Shown: positions 37,711-46,836 of the stretch, one piece after another | Layout of the letters: every line of letters begins with the position of its first letter | How positions within the stretch are numbered: position 1 is the first letter of the stretch | DNA from: Alphaproteobacteria bacterium | GTDB taxonomy: Bacteria > Pseudomonadota > Alphaproteobacteria > Rhizobiales > JAJFHR01 | Direction of reading: 5' to 3' | DNA: 64,000 bases | NCBI GenBank assembly: GCA_024278055.1 | Contig: JAJRTY010000001.1 | Coordinates: 1-64,000 of the forward strand | Translations under genes and position numbers: made by a program | The notes under the pieces: generated by a model | The model's database searches: none | Seen by the model: the letters and a program-made list of their open reading frames with translations, nothing else | Told to the model about the DNA's origin: nothing

Positions 37711-37871
37711 TGCCTGTGGTGTTCACTCAAACTCCCTCCAATTGTTATTTCCTCCCTGTTGTCAACCAGACCAGGGTGGCGAACATGCCTAATCAGCACG
37801 CAATGCCAGTCAAATGCTTCCGTATAAGCAAGGCAGGCCTAGCATAGCTCAGACCAAGAAAAGGATACTGA

Positions 37872-38579
37872 ATGCCTTATCCATCGGCCCATCCGGGGGC
37901 CCCTCACTACATCACCCGCAGTGGCTGGCTTCGAGCAGCAGTTCTTGGTGCAAATGACGGTATTGTTTCTGTTTCGTCCCTGATTGTCGGGGTCGCTGCG
38001 GCTGATCCCAACCCAAACGCAGTTTTTATAGCGGGCATTGCCGGACTCTCAGCTGGTGCAATGTCGATGGCCGCCGGTGAATACGTTTCTGTATCCTCAC
38101 AATCCGACACGGAACGGGCTGACATTGCACGCGAAGCAGAAGCGTTGCGGGAGTTCCCCGAAGCAGAACTTGCCGAACTCACCGCTATCTATCAGGAAAA
38201 GGGACTGAGTGATAAAACCGCCCTTTTGGTTGCCAATGAGCTGACCGAGCATGACGCACTTGGCGCGCATGTACGCGATGAACTCGGGCTTTCAGAGATC
38301 CATGCGGCGAACCCGCTTCAGGCCGCATTCGCCTCAGGAGTGACTTTCAGCGTCGCTGCCGCAATTCCCCTGATTGCCGCTCTCACAGCACCGGCAGGGT
38401 CAATCATTCCGGTAGTTCTGGTTGTGACCGTTATTACCTTGGCGGCCCTGGGCAGTTTGGGGGCAAAGGCTGGCGGTGCCCCGGTCTTGCGCGCAACCGC
38501 ACGTGTTGTGGTGTGGGGAGTGTTCGCAATGGCCATCACGGCAGGCGCAGGCTGGCTTTTTGGTGTGAGCGTTTTATAG
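37872..38579 (+). CDS. VIT1/CCC1 family metal transporter
   Basis: A 235-residue membrane protein of the iron/manganese transporter family VIT1/CCC1. The N-terminal segment WLRAAVLGANDGIVSVSSLI and the following GLSAGAMSMAAGEYVSVSSQ are family signatures. An acidic cytoplasmic loop rich in Glu (about residues 77-140) binds metal in plant VIT1. Three C-terminal helices follow. It probably moves iron or manganese out of the cytoplasm. It converges on recG. Confidence 0.87.
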   Translation: MPYPSAHPGAPHYITRSGWLRAAVLGANDGIVSVSSLIVGVAAADPNPNAVFIAGIAGLSAGAMSMAAGEYVSVSSQSDTERADIAREAEALREFPEAELAELTAIYQEKGLSDKTALLVANELTEHDALGAHVRDELGLSEIHAANPLQAAFASGVTFSVAAAIPLIAALTAPAGSIIPVVLVVTVITLAALGSLGAKAGGAPVLRATARVVVWGVFAMAITAGAGWLFGVSVL

Positions 38580-38613
38580 CGAGTTTTGTACAAACCGGAA
38601 ATGCTCTGGACAC

Positions 38614-40731
38614 CTATCCCGCATGCAGGAGCTTTATCGCTTCATTTCTCTCAAACAGATACAGCAAAATCCTTAAAGCCTCTCCGCGTTCACTTTGCAA
38701 TCGGGCATCTTTGGCGATGATCATGGTAGCGTCATCGCGTGCGGCGCCCAATAATTCGGAGTGCGCATCCAGATCGGCAATGTGAAACTGGGCAAAACCG
38801 CTTTGTCTGGTCCCCAGCAGTTCTCCGGTGCCGCGCAGTTTCAAATCTTCTTCGGCAATCAAAAAACCATCTTCTGTTTCACGCATGATTTTCAGGCGTT
38901 TGGTGGCGGTCTCGCTTAAAGGAGGCTGATAGAGCAGGAGGCAACTGGATTTACTGCCGCCGCGCCCCACACGACCGCGCAACTGATGCAATTGCGCCAG
39001 ACCAAAACGTTCAGCGTGCTCGATAATCATAATGGTGGCATTGGGCACATCAACGCCGACCTCGATAACTGTGGTGGCAACCAGAATACTAAGTTGCGAA
39101 GTTCGAAACCGCTCCATTACCGAATCTTTTTCTTGCGCCTTCATGCGTCCGTGAATTAGGCCAACCCTGTCGCCAAACAGACCTTTGAGGCTTTCATAGC
39201 GTTGTTCAGCCGAGGTCAGATCGAGGAGTTCTGAATCTTCCACCAACGGACACACCCAATAGACTTGCGCTCCTTGCTGTATGGTGTGTTCAAGCCGCCC
39301 GGTCACATCGCTCAGGCGGGCGATGGGCAAAACCCTGGTGTCAACCGGCAGCCTGCCGGCAGGTTTTTCCAGCAGTTTGGACACGTCCATATCGCCATAG
39401 ATTGTCAATGTCAGCGTGCGCGGAATAGGCGTTGCCGTCATCACCAGCAGATCGAGTGCCTGGCCACCACCGGCCTTTTCCTGCAAAGCCAATCGCTGAT
39501 GAACACCAAAACGGTGCTGTTCATCAATGACCGCCAGTGCCAGATCCTTGAACTCGACGCCAGCCTGAAATATGGCGTGAGTGCCAATAATGATCTGCGC
39601 TGCGCCGGATTTGATTTTTTCCAGCAATATTGTACGCGCCTTTCCGGTGTCACGACCGGTAAGAATAACGACACCAACGCCAAGTTGCTGGCACAGACCT
39701 TCCATCATTTCAAAGTGCTGACGGCAGAGGATTTCAGTTGGCGCCATAATGGCTGCCTGCGCACCGCTTTGGACAGCCGCCAGCATCGTCAGCAGGGCGA
39801 CGATGGTCTTGCCGCTGCCCACATCTCCCTGCAACAGGCGCATCATGCGCTCAGGAGTGGCCATATCTTTGAGAATTTCCTCAACGGATTGCGTCTGCGA
39901 GCGGGTCAGGCTGAAGGGCAAAAGCTCAAGCAGTCTTGCCCGCAACTCACCGGAGCCGCTGATGGTTCTGCCGGCTGCACGGCGCATGTGCGCGCGCACC
40001 AGCCCCAGGGCCAGCTGATTGGCCAGCAGCTCATCATAGGCCAGGCGCAAACGTGCAGGATCGCCAGGCTCCAGGCTTTGATGATCTGTGGGCGCATGGG
40101 CATTGATCAGCGCCTCGTTGAATGATTGGTATTTCTGCTTTTTCTTCCAGGCCAAATCCTGCCATTCCGGCATTTGCGGCACTCGTTCCAGTGCCAGTGA
40201 CACCGAGCGTTGCAGGGTTTTGCGCGCCAGACCTCCAGTCATCGGGTAGACCGGTTCAACCAGCGGTAATTGATCGAATTCTTCCTGAGAAACCATGTGA
40301 TCGGGGTGGGGCATTTGGGCTATATCGCGAAATACCTCAATTTTGCCACTGATATAGCGCACCGAACCTTCAGGGATCTGCTTTTGCAGGTAATCCGTAT
40401 GACTGTGAAAAAATATCAGGTCAAGGGATCCCGTGTCATCAAAACACCGCACCCGGTAGGGCAGGCGGCGCTGATTTTTTGGTGGCGGTATATGTTCGCC
40501 AATAGTGACTTTTAAAGTTGCCAGTTCGCCGGCAATGACTTCGGCAATTTTGGGTTGAAAACGACGGTCAATCAGACCACTGGGCAGATGCCACAAAAGA
40601 TCGACAACATTCGCCGTGATTGTCTGGCCACTGCCTTTCAATAAAACAGTGATCAGCTTTTCCAGTTTGGGGCCGATGCCCTGAAGCTTGCCTATGGGGG
40701 CAAACAGTGGATTTAATATCTCAGGCCGCAT
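38614..40731 (-). CDS. recG: ATP-dependent DNA helicase RecG
   Basis: RecG remodels stalled replication forks and branched DNA. An N-terminal wedge domain precedes two helicase lobes. Motif I is GDVGSGKTIVALLTMLA and motif II is VIDEQHRFGVHQR. The TRG-type segment includes GRVGRGGSKSSCLLLY and TGELLGTRQSGFAQF. The length of 705 residues is usual. It stands beside the divergent sdhE-mfd pair, a common alphaproteobacterial order. Confidence 0.97.
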   Translation of the reverse strand: MRPEILNPLFAPIGKLQGIGPKLEKLITVLLKGSGQTITANVVDLLWHLPSGLIDRRFQPKIAEVIAGELATLKVTIGEHIPPPKNQRRLPYRVRCFDDTGSLDLIFFHSHTDYLQKQIPEGSVRYISGKIEVFRDIAQMPHPDHMVSQEEFDQLPLVEPVYPMTGGLARKTLQRSVSLALERVPQMPEWQDLAWKKKQKYQSFNEALINAHAPTDHQSLEPGDPARLRLAYDELLANQLALGLVRAHMRRAAGRTISGSGELRARLLELLPFSLTRSQTQSVEEILKDMATPERMMRLLQGDVGSGKTIVALLTMLAAVQSGAQAAIMAPTEILCRQHFEMMEGLCQQLGVGVVILTGRDTGKARTILLEKIKSGAAQIIIGTHAIFQAGVEFKDLALAVIDEQHRFGVHQRLALQEKAGGGQALDLLVMTATPIPRTLTLTIYGDMDVSKLLEKPAGRLPVDTRVLPIARLSDVTGRLEHTIQQGAQVYWVCPLVEDSELLDLTSAEQRYESLKGLFGDRVGLIHGRMKAQEKDSVMERFRTSQLSILVATTVIEVGVDVPNATIMIIEHAERFGLAQLHQLRGRVGRGGSKSSCLLLYQPPLSETATKRLKIMRETEDGFLIAEEDLKLRGTGELLGTRQSGFAQFHIADLDAHSELLGAARDDATMIIAKDARLQSERGEALRILLYLFERNEAIKLLHAG

Positions 40732-40809
40732 TTAGACACACCAAAAATAAAATGTTGTTTCCTGACCATAGGTTTATCAGATAAAACGCATGGGGTATCA
40801 CATAAACAT

Positions 40810-41118
40810 ATGGCACCCTATGTAATGACAGCAACAGATAAAGCACTCGAACACCGGCGCAAAAAGCTCAGGTTTCGCGCCTGGCATCGAGGCATCAAGG
40901 AAATGGACCTGATATTGGGCAAATATGCTGATGAGCATTTGTCCACGATGTCATCGGTCGAGATGGATCTGTTCTCACATCTATTGAAGCAGGCTGATGA
41001 TGAACTTTATACCTGGGTGTCAGGGGCCAGGCCGGTGCCGGAAGAATTCGACAATGACATTATGAAAACGCTAAAATCCTTCCAGATGATTCCCCCGGAC
41101 TTCACCAAAATCGACTAG
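40810..41118 (+). CDS. sdhE: Succinate dehydrogenase assembly factor SdhE
   Basis: SdhE helps attach FAD to succinate dehydrogenase. The 102-residue protein carries the conserved RGxxE motif in WHRGIKEMDLILG, followed by YTWVSGARPVPEE-type residues. A second in-frame ATG at 40825 would remove five residues. mfd begins 7 bp after its stop, so they are cotranscribed, although the functions are unrelated. Confidence 0.88.
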   Translation: MAPYVMTATDKALEHRRKKLRFRAWHRGIKEMDLILGKYADEHLSTMSSVEMDLFSHLLKQADDELYTWVSGARPVPEEFDNDIMKTLKSFQMIPPDFTKID

Positions 41119-41124
41119 AGACAG

Positions 41125-44100
41125 ATGCATTTCGACAAATCGATAATTTCGGCCAAAAAGGCCACTTTTTCCGGTGTGCCTGAAGGTCTTGACGGGCAGG
41201 TTCTTGGCGACCTGTTCCGCAGCTTTGCAGCGGCAACAGACAGTGCTTCACCTACTCTTGTTTTCGTTGCCATGGACGACCAGCGCCTGTCCAATCTGAA
41301 GGAAAGCCTTGGTTTTTTTGCCCCCGACATAAATCAAATCGAGTTTCCCGCCTGGGACTGCCTGCCGTATGACCGGGTATCGCCGCATCAGGAGATCGTG
41401 GCCCGGCGTATATCGGCTTTGAGTGAACTGGCCGCTGAAGGCAATCAGGCCGCCGTCATCCTCACCACCGTCAATGCTGTCCTGCAGCGAGTTATGCCGC
41501 GCGATTATATCGCTGAGGCAGCTTTACTCATCCGCCCGGGCAATCAACTGGATATGGACAGGCTCAATTCATATCTTGCCGCCAATGGCTACAGCCGCAC
41601 CGGGGCGGTAATGGAACCGGGGGATTTCGCTGTTCGCGGTGGCATAGTTGACCTTTATCCGCCCGGAATAGAAAATCCTGTGCGCCTGGATTTTTTCGGC
41701 GATACGGTCGAATCGATCCGCACGTTTGATACTGAAAGCCAGCGCACTTTGCAGCAATTACCGGAGTTGAAGCTTCTTCCGGCAAGCGAAGTTGAGTTGA
41801 ATCCCGATCTGATCCGAAAATTTCGCTCCGGCTACGTGGAGAAATTCGGCACCGTGCGCGATGAAGATCCTCTTTATGCGGCCATCTCCGATGGCCGCCG
41901 CTATCAGGGCGTCGAACACTGGCTGCCGCTGTTTTATGATAATCTGTCAACCCTGTTTGATTACGCCCCCGGTGCCATGGTGGTGATGGACCATCTGGTC
42001 GAAGAAGCCATCGATGACCGTCTCAAGCAGATTGATGATTATTGGCGCGCGCGCAAAGACACGACTGACACCAAAGCCTTTGGCGCACCACCCTATAAAC
42101 CTCTTGATCCTTCCGCTCTTTATCTCGACAAACCGGAATGGAGCCGCCTGCTGGATAAGCGCCTGGTGCGCTTCATCACTCCATTTGAGGTTGTGGCCAG
42201 CAGTGACAGCGGTAAATTATTGGCCTTCAACGGCCGCCAGGCCAGGAGCTTTGCTTCCGAACGCGCGGATGAAAAACGCAATGTCTTTGATGCCGTGGCC
42301 AGGCACATTCAAAATTTACAGGAAAATGACAAACGCGTTTTCGTGGCAAGCTGGAGTATCGGTGCGCGCGAACGCCTCAAGGGCGTGTTGCTCGATCATG
42401 GCATTGATCAGGTTGTGGACGTTGACAACTGGCGCGATGCCCAAGCACTTTCAAAAGCATCAGTCGGGCTTATTGTTCTTGGTCTCGAAGCAGGTTTTGA
42501 ATCGGAAAACTTGGGAATTATTGCCGAACAGGATATTCTCGGTGATCGTTTTATCCGTCAGAGCAAACGAAAGCGCCGCCCGGCAGCCTTCCTCACTGAA
42601 GCCTCCAGCCTGTCACAAGGTGATCTGGTGGTGCATATTGACCATGGTATCGCGCGTTTTGAGGGTCTCAAGACCATTGATGCCGCGGGTGCCCCGCATG
42701 ATTGTCTGCAACTGAGTTATCGCGGCGGTGACCGGTTGTTTTTGCCGGTTGAAAACATTGAACTGCTCAGCCGCTACGGCTCCGAAGATACATCCGTTGA
42801 GCTTGATCGCCTCGGTGGTCTGGGCTGGCAGGCCCGCAAGGCCAAACTGAAGCTGCGCATCCGTGTCATGGCCGAGCAGCTTATAAAGATTGCTGCTCAG
42901 CGCGAGCTAAAAAGTGGTGAAATCATGCACCCGCCTTCGGGCCTTTATGATGAGTTTTGTGCCCGTTTTCCGTTTGAAGAAACCGAAGACCAGGCCAATG
43001 CCATTGATGCGGTTTTAGAAGATTTGGCCAGTGGCAGGCCGATGGATCGGCTCATTTGCGGTGATGTCGGTTTTGGTAAAACCGAAGTGGCCTTGCGTGC
43101 AGCTTTGGTGGCGGTGATGGCCGGGCGCCAAATCGCCGTGGTTGTCCCGACCACATTGCTGGCGCGGCAACACTTTGCCACATTCATCGAACGTTTTTCC
43201 GGTCTGCCGGTGCGTATTGAACAGCTTTCACGCCTGATCTCGGCCAAGGAACTGGCCAAAACGAAGGAAGATATTGCCAAAGGCGAGGTCGATATAGTTA
43301 TCGGCACACACGCCTTGTTAGGCAAAAACATGAAGTTCCAGGATCTCGGGCTTTTGATCATTGACGAAGAACAACACTTTGGTGTCGCCCACAAAGAACG
43401 CCTCAAAGAAATGCGCGCCAATGTTCATGTGCTGACGCTGACTGCCACACCGATACCGCGCACCCTGCAACTGGCGCTTACCGGCGTGCGTGAATTGTCA
43501 TTGATCGCCACACCGCCGGTGGATCGGCTGGCAGTGCGCACCTTTATTACGCCGTTTGATCCCATGGTTTTGCGCGAGGCATTGCTGCGCGAACGTTACC
43601 GCGGCGGGCAGAGCTTTTATGTTTGCCCGAGAGTTTCCGATATTCGCGGCCGCCACGAATTTCTCACCGAGCATGTGCCTGAATTGAAGGTCGCCACCGC
43701 CCATGGTCAAATGGCCTCAAGCCAGCTCGAGGACATAATGACAGCGTTTTATGAAGGCAAATATGATGTTCTGCTTTCAACTACGATTATTGAATCCGGC
43801 ATTGATATCCCCACCGCCAACACGTTGATTGTCCATCGCGCTGACATGTTTGGGCTGGCCCAATTGTATCAGCTGCGCGGGCGCGTCGGGCGTTCAAAAA
43901 TCCGGGCCTACGCGCTGTTTACGCTTGCTGCCAACAAAAAGCTGACAGATACAGCACAAAAGCGCCTCAAAGTGTTGCAATCGCTTGATACGCTAGGTGC
44001 TGGATTTTCCCTGGCCAGTCATGACCTCGATATTCGCGGTGCCGGTAACCTGCTGGGCGATGAACAATCCGGCCATATCAGGGAGGTGGGCTTTGAGCTT

Positions 44101-44631
44101 TATCAGGATATGCTGGAGGAAGCTGTGGCCAGTCTGCGTGCCGGTGATGATGAGGAAGATGACGGTCAATGGTCGCCACAAATCAATATTGGCACATCGG
44201 TTCTGATCCCGGAAAATTATGTCTCTGATCTGCAACTGCGCCTCGGCCTTTACCGGCGCCTGTCGACACTTATCAGCAATGATGAAATAGAAGGCTTTGC
44301 CGCCGAACTGATTGACCGGTTTGGATCATTCCCCGAAGAAGTCGATCATCTTCTCAAAGTTGTGGCCATCAAAGGCCTGTGTCGCGGCGCAGGTATCCAG
44401 TCAATTGATGCCGGCCCCAAGGGCGCTGTGGTCAAATTCAGGAATGATCAGTTCAAAAACCCGGCTGGTCTGGTCGATTTCATCAATGATCAGGGCCGCA
44501 ACGCCAAACTCAGGCCGGATCATAAGCTGGTTTTAATTCGTGACTGGCCATCGCCTGAAATACGTCTTGATGGGGCCCGAACCTTGCTGGCCCAATTGTC
44601 AAAGATCGCAGATCAATCGGTGGGGTCTTGA
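41125..44631 (+). CDS. mfd: Transcription-repair coupling factor Mfd
   Basis: Mfd removes stalled RNA polymerase from damaged DNA and recruits UvrA. The UvrB-like N-terminal domains (about residues 1-350), the RNA polymerase-interacting domain (about 490-560, with LVVHIDHGIARFEGL) and the helicase lobes are visible. Motif I is GDVGFGKTEVALRAALVAV and motif II is IIDEEQHFGVAHKERL. The C-terminal UvrA-masking domain ends the 1168 residues. Its tail overlaps the FrnE-like gene on the other strand by 19 bp. Confidence 0.98.
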   Translation: MHFDKSIISAKKATFSGVPEGLDGQVLGDLFRSFAAATDSASPTLVFVAMDDQRLSNLKESLGFFAPDINQIEFPAWDCLPYDRVSPHQEIVARRISALSELAAEGNQAAVILTTVNAVLQRVMPRDYIAEAALLIRPGNQLDMDRLNSYLAANGYSRTGAVMEPGDFAVRGGIVDLYPPGIENPVRLDFFGDTVESIRTFDTESQRTLQQLPELKLLPASEVELNPDLIRKFRSGYVEKFGTVRDEDPLYAAISDGRRYQGVEHWLPLFYDNLSTLFDYAPGAMVVMDHLVEEAIDDRLKQIDDYWRARKDTTDTKAFGAPPYKPLDPSALYLDKPEWSRLLDKRLVRFITPFEVVASSDSGKLLAFNGRQARSFASERADEKRNVFDAVARHIQNLQENDKRVFVASWSIGARERLKGVLLDHGIDQVVDVDNWRDAQALSKASVGLIVLGLEAGFESENLGIIAEQDILGDRFIRQSKRKRRPAAFLTEASSLSQGDLVVHIDHGIARFEGLKTIDAAGAPHDCLQLSYRGGDRLFLPVENIELLSRYGSEDTSVELDRLGGLGWQARKAKLKLRIRVMAEQLIKIAAQRELKSGEIMHPPSGLYDEFCARFPFEETEDQANAIDAVLEDLASGRPMDRLICGDVGFGKTEVALRAALVAVMAGRQIAVVVPTTLLARQHFATFIERFSGLPVRIEQLSRLISAKELAKTKEDIAKGEVDIVIGTHALLGKNMKFQDLGLLIIDEEQHFGVAHKERLKEMRANVHVLTLTATPIPRTLQLALTGVRELSLIATPPVDRLAVRTFITPFDPMVLREALLRERYRGGQSFYVCPRVSDIRGRHEFLTEHVPELKVATAHGQMASSQLEDIMTAFYEGKYDVLLSTTIIESGIDIPTANTLIVHRADMFGLAQLYQLRGRVGRSKIRAYALFTLAANKKLTDTAQKRLKVLQSLDTLGAGFSLASHDLDIRGAGNLLGDEQSGHIREVGFELYQDMLEEAVASLRAGDDEEDDGQWSPQINIGTSVLIPENYVSDLQLRLGLYRRLSTLISNDEIEGFAAELIDRFGSFPEEVDHLLKVVAIKGLCRGAGIQSIDAGPKGAVVKFRNDQFKNPAGLVDFINDQGRNAKLRPDHKLVLIRDWPSPEIRLDGARTLLAQLSKIADQSVGS

Positions 44632-45266
44632 GTAATTTGATCCAGAAGCTCCAGGAATACCTCGGGGCTTTGCGCCCCTGAAACCACATATTTATTGTCA
44701 AAAATAAAACACGGCACACCTTGAATACCCATCTTCTGGGCTGAAGCTATGCTCTTTTCAATCGTGTCGACATCGCTGTCCCCTGACAGAAGTTGTGCAA
44801 CTTTTTCACCATCCATACCAACATCGCGTGCCGCACTTTGCAATACGGCGTGATCGCCCACATCTTTGCCTTCAAGAAAGAACAATTCGAACAATCGCTC
44901 GACCAGAGCATCCTGATGACCGCCCTCCTGCGACCAGTGAATAAGCCGGTGACAATCAATGGTGTTGGGTGAATAGGGAATTTGATCAAAAGCAAACGGT
45001 ATTTTTTCAACTTCACCGGCTTTGACAATATTGGCGTACACAGACTTGGCACCGTCAGGGCCACCAAATTTCTTGTTGAGATACTCCTGGCGGTCCATAC
45101 CCCCCTTGGGGATAGTGGCATCAAGCTGGTAGGGGTGCCACTGCACCACAACATCAAGGTCCGGTCGCTGTTTCAAGGCTGCTTCCAGCCTGCGTTTACC
45201 GATGTAACACCACGGACACATAACGTCGGAGACTACGTCGATAGCAAGAGGTGCAGGATTTTCCAT
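44613..45266 (-). CDS. DsbA family oxidoreductase, FrnE-like
   Basis: A 217-residue thioredoxin-fold protein of the DsbA/FrnE family, with the active motif CPWC in VVSDVMCPWCYIGKRRLEAA near residues 16-19 and the cis-Pro segment GIQGVPCFIFDNKYVVSGAQ near the end. No signal peptide is visible, so it acts in the cytoplasm. The substrate may be a small-molecule thiol or protein. ATG at 45266 is preferred to the TTG at 45311. It is convergent with mfd. Confidence 0.88.
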   Translation of the reverse strand: MENPAPLAIDVVSDVMCPWCYIGKRRLEAALKQRPDLDVVVQWHPYQLDATIPKGGMDRQEYLNKKFGGPDGAKSVYANIVKAGEVEKIPFAFDQIPYSPNTIDCHRLIHWSQEGGHQDALVERLFELFFLEGKDVGDHAVLQSAARDVGMDGEKVAQLLSGDSDVDTIEKSIASAQKMGIQGVPCFIFDNKYVVSGAQSPEVFLELLDQITQDPTD

Positions 45267-45342
45267 AAGATATATACCGCCAGAATTTAAATTCGGGAGA
45301 GTATCGTGCAAATTTCAGCACAGTGCAATTTTTTGTAGAGGA

Positions 45343-46734
45343 TTACACCCCGGTCATTGCCAGTGGTGTCGGGTTGACGATTTCGAAAATTCGTTTGCGT
45401 GCCCGTGACACCAGTTCTTCAGCACGATCACCCGAGCGGAAACCGGCAACTGCATGGCCAAGTTCTATTCTGATGGGTTCATGCACATCTTGCACGGAAA
45501 ACTCGGTGAAATTAACCACGCCGGCAATTCGCTTAACTGCAATGCTGGCAGCATCGGGCAATGTATCAGGCAGCAGTACGCAAAAACGCGCACCGGAGTA
45601 ACGTGCAGTCAAATCTTCCCCGCGCACCAGCATGCCCATAACGTCACCAACCTGACGAATTATCCTGTCACCCACAGCATAGCCGTGTCTGGCATTAATC
45701 TGATTTATGTTGGTGATGTTGAAAAATGCAATGGTCAATGGCTTGCCGGTTTTTTCAGCATTATCAATCTGGGAGGCCATATGCTCAAGTAAAAATCCAC
45801 GACTGTAAAGTCCGGTAAGGCCATCGCTGGTGGCAAGATGACGGGCTTTGGAATAAATATTTCGCAAGGCATCACGAAAACGAAGTTCCCGAATGAGGGT
45901 CAGCATACGCGCCTGCAACTCACCGGCTTCAATTGGCTTGGCCAGAATATCGGTGACACCAATATCAAAAGCGCGTGAGGGGTTTGACATGGTATTGGGA
46001 TCCGCGATCATCACAATCGGGGTATTATAAAGCTGCGAGTTGCGACGTGTATCCTGACAGAATTCCAGATAGGGATGTTCAGAACCCTCCACATCAATCA
46101 AAACCGCATCGAAATCGCGTCGCAACATATATTCCAGAGCCGTGCCGGTGGTCAAAGCACCTACCAGAGTGGCATGTTTGGCCAGCGCATTTTCAATGAT
46201 CTGAAAAGATGAATTCGCCCCCAGCACCAGAATTGTTGCATCTTCAATATGCTTGGGCGGATGAGTAAACTCTGGTGCCTCCAGACCATACTTTGATGTG
46301 GTGTCCAGACGCCGGACAAGTTCTTCACGCATTGTATTGAGGCGCACAAGCGAATTGATCCGTCCGAATATCTGCAGATCATCTATAGGTTTGAGAATAG
46401 CATCATCAATGCGCCCCTTATCACGCGCGCCATGTATCTGCATTGCCATTTGCGGACTGGAGCCACCGATCACTATGAGAGGTAAGGGTGAGCCGCTGAA
46501 TTCAGATTTCAATCTGTCGGCTAACTTGAGGTGAGGGGTGATGTCGCAATTTCTGTCTTCGCCCTGCAGGTCAATCAAGACCAGATCTGGTCGTTTATTA
46601 CCATCGCACATGGTTGCGGCAACCAAAACGTCTGCCGAATCTGCTTCATAGCCATTTTTTTCCAGTTTCCGTGCCAGTGAATGACGGGTTGTTTCCTGAT
46701 TTGCGACGACGAGAATACGAGCTTGAACATGCAT
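45343..46734 (-). CDS. PleD-like two-receiver GGDEF protein with degenerate active site
   Basis: The 463-residue protein has two response-regulator receiver domains (about residues 5-125 and 160-280) and a C-terminal GGDEF domain, the layout of the c-di-GMP synthase PleD. In the first receiver, LIDLQGED keeps the phosphorylated Asp but the acidic pocket is lost (VVANQET instead of VVDD). The GGEEF signature reads YSGARF, so catalysis is unlikely, while the inhibitory site RGED lies exactly five residues earlier. It may be a c-di-GMP receptor. It stands alone. The start at 46734 fits the first beta strand. Confidence 0.88.
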   Translation of the reverse strand: MHVQARILVVANQETTRHSLARKLEKNGYEADSADVLVAATMCDGNKRPDLVLIDLQGEDRNCDITPHLKLADRLKSEFSGSPLPLIVIGGSSPQMAMQIHGARDKGRIDDAILKPIDDLQIFGRINSLVRLNTMREELVRRLDTTSKYGLEAPEFTHPPKHIEDATILVLGANSSFQIIENALAKHATLVGALTTGTALEYMLRRDFDAVLIDVEGSEHPYLEFCQDTRRNSQLYNTPIVMIADPNTMSNPSRAFDIGVTDILAKPIEAGELQARMLTLIRELRFRDALRNIYSKARHLATSDGLTGLYSRGFLLEHMASQIDNAEKTGKPLTIAFFNITNINQINARHGYAVGDRIIRQVGDVMGMLVRGEDLTARYSGARFCVLLPDTLPDAASIAVKRIAGVVNFTEFSVQDVHEPIRIELGHAVAGFRSGDRAEELVSRARKRIFEIVNPTPLAMTGV

Positions 46735-46836
46735 GAAATATATACCCTTGGCCTGAAGCGGGTTGAAATTGGGAATCTCTAAAAAAACACTCTGTTTTTA
46801 TCGGGAATTTAGGTAAATATTTGGTGAATTTTGGTT

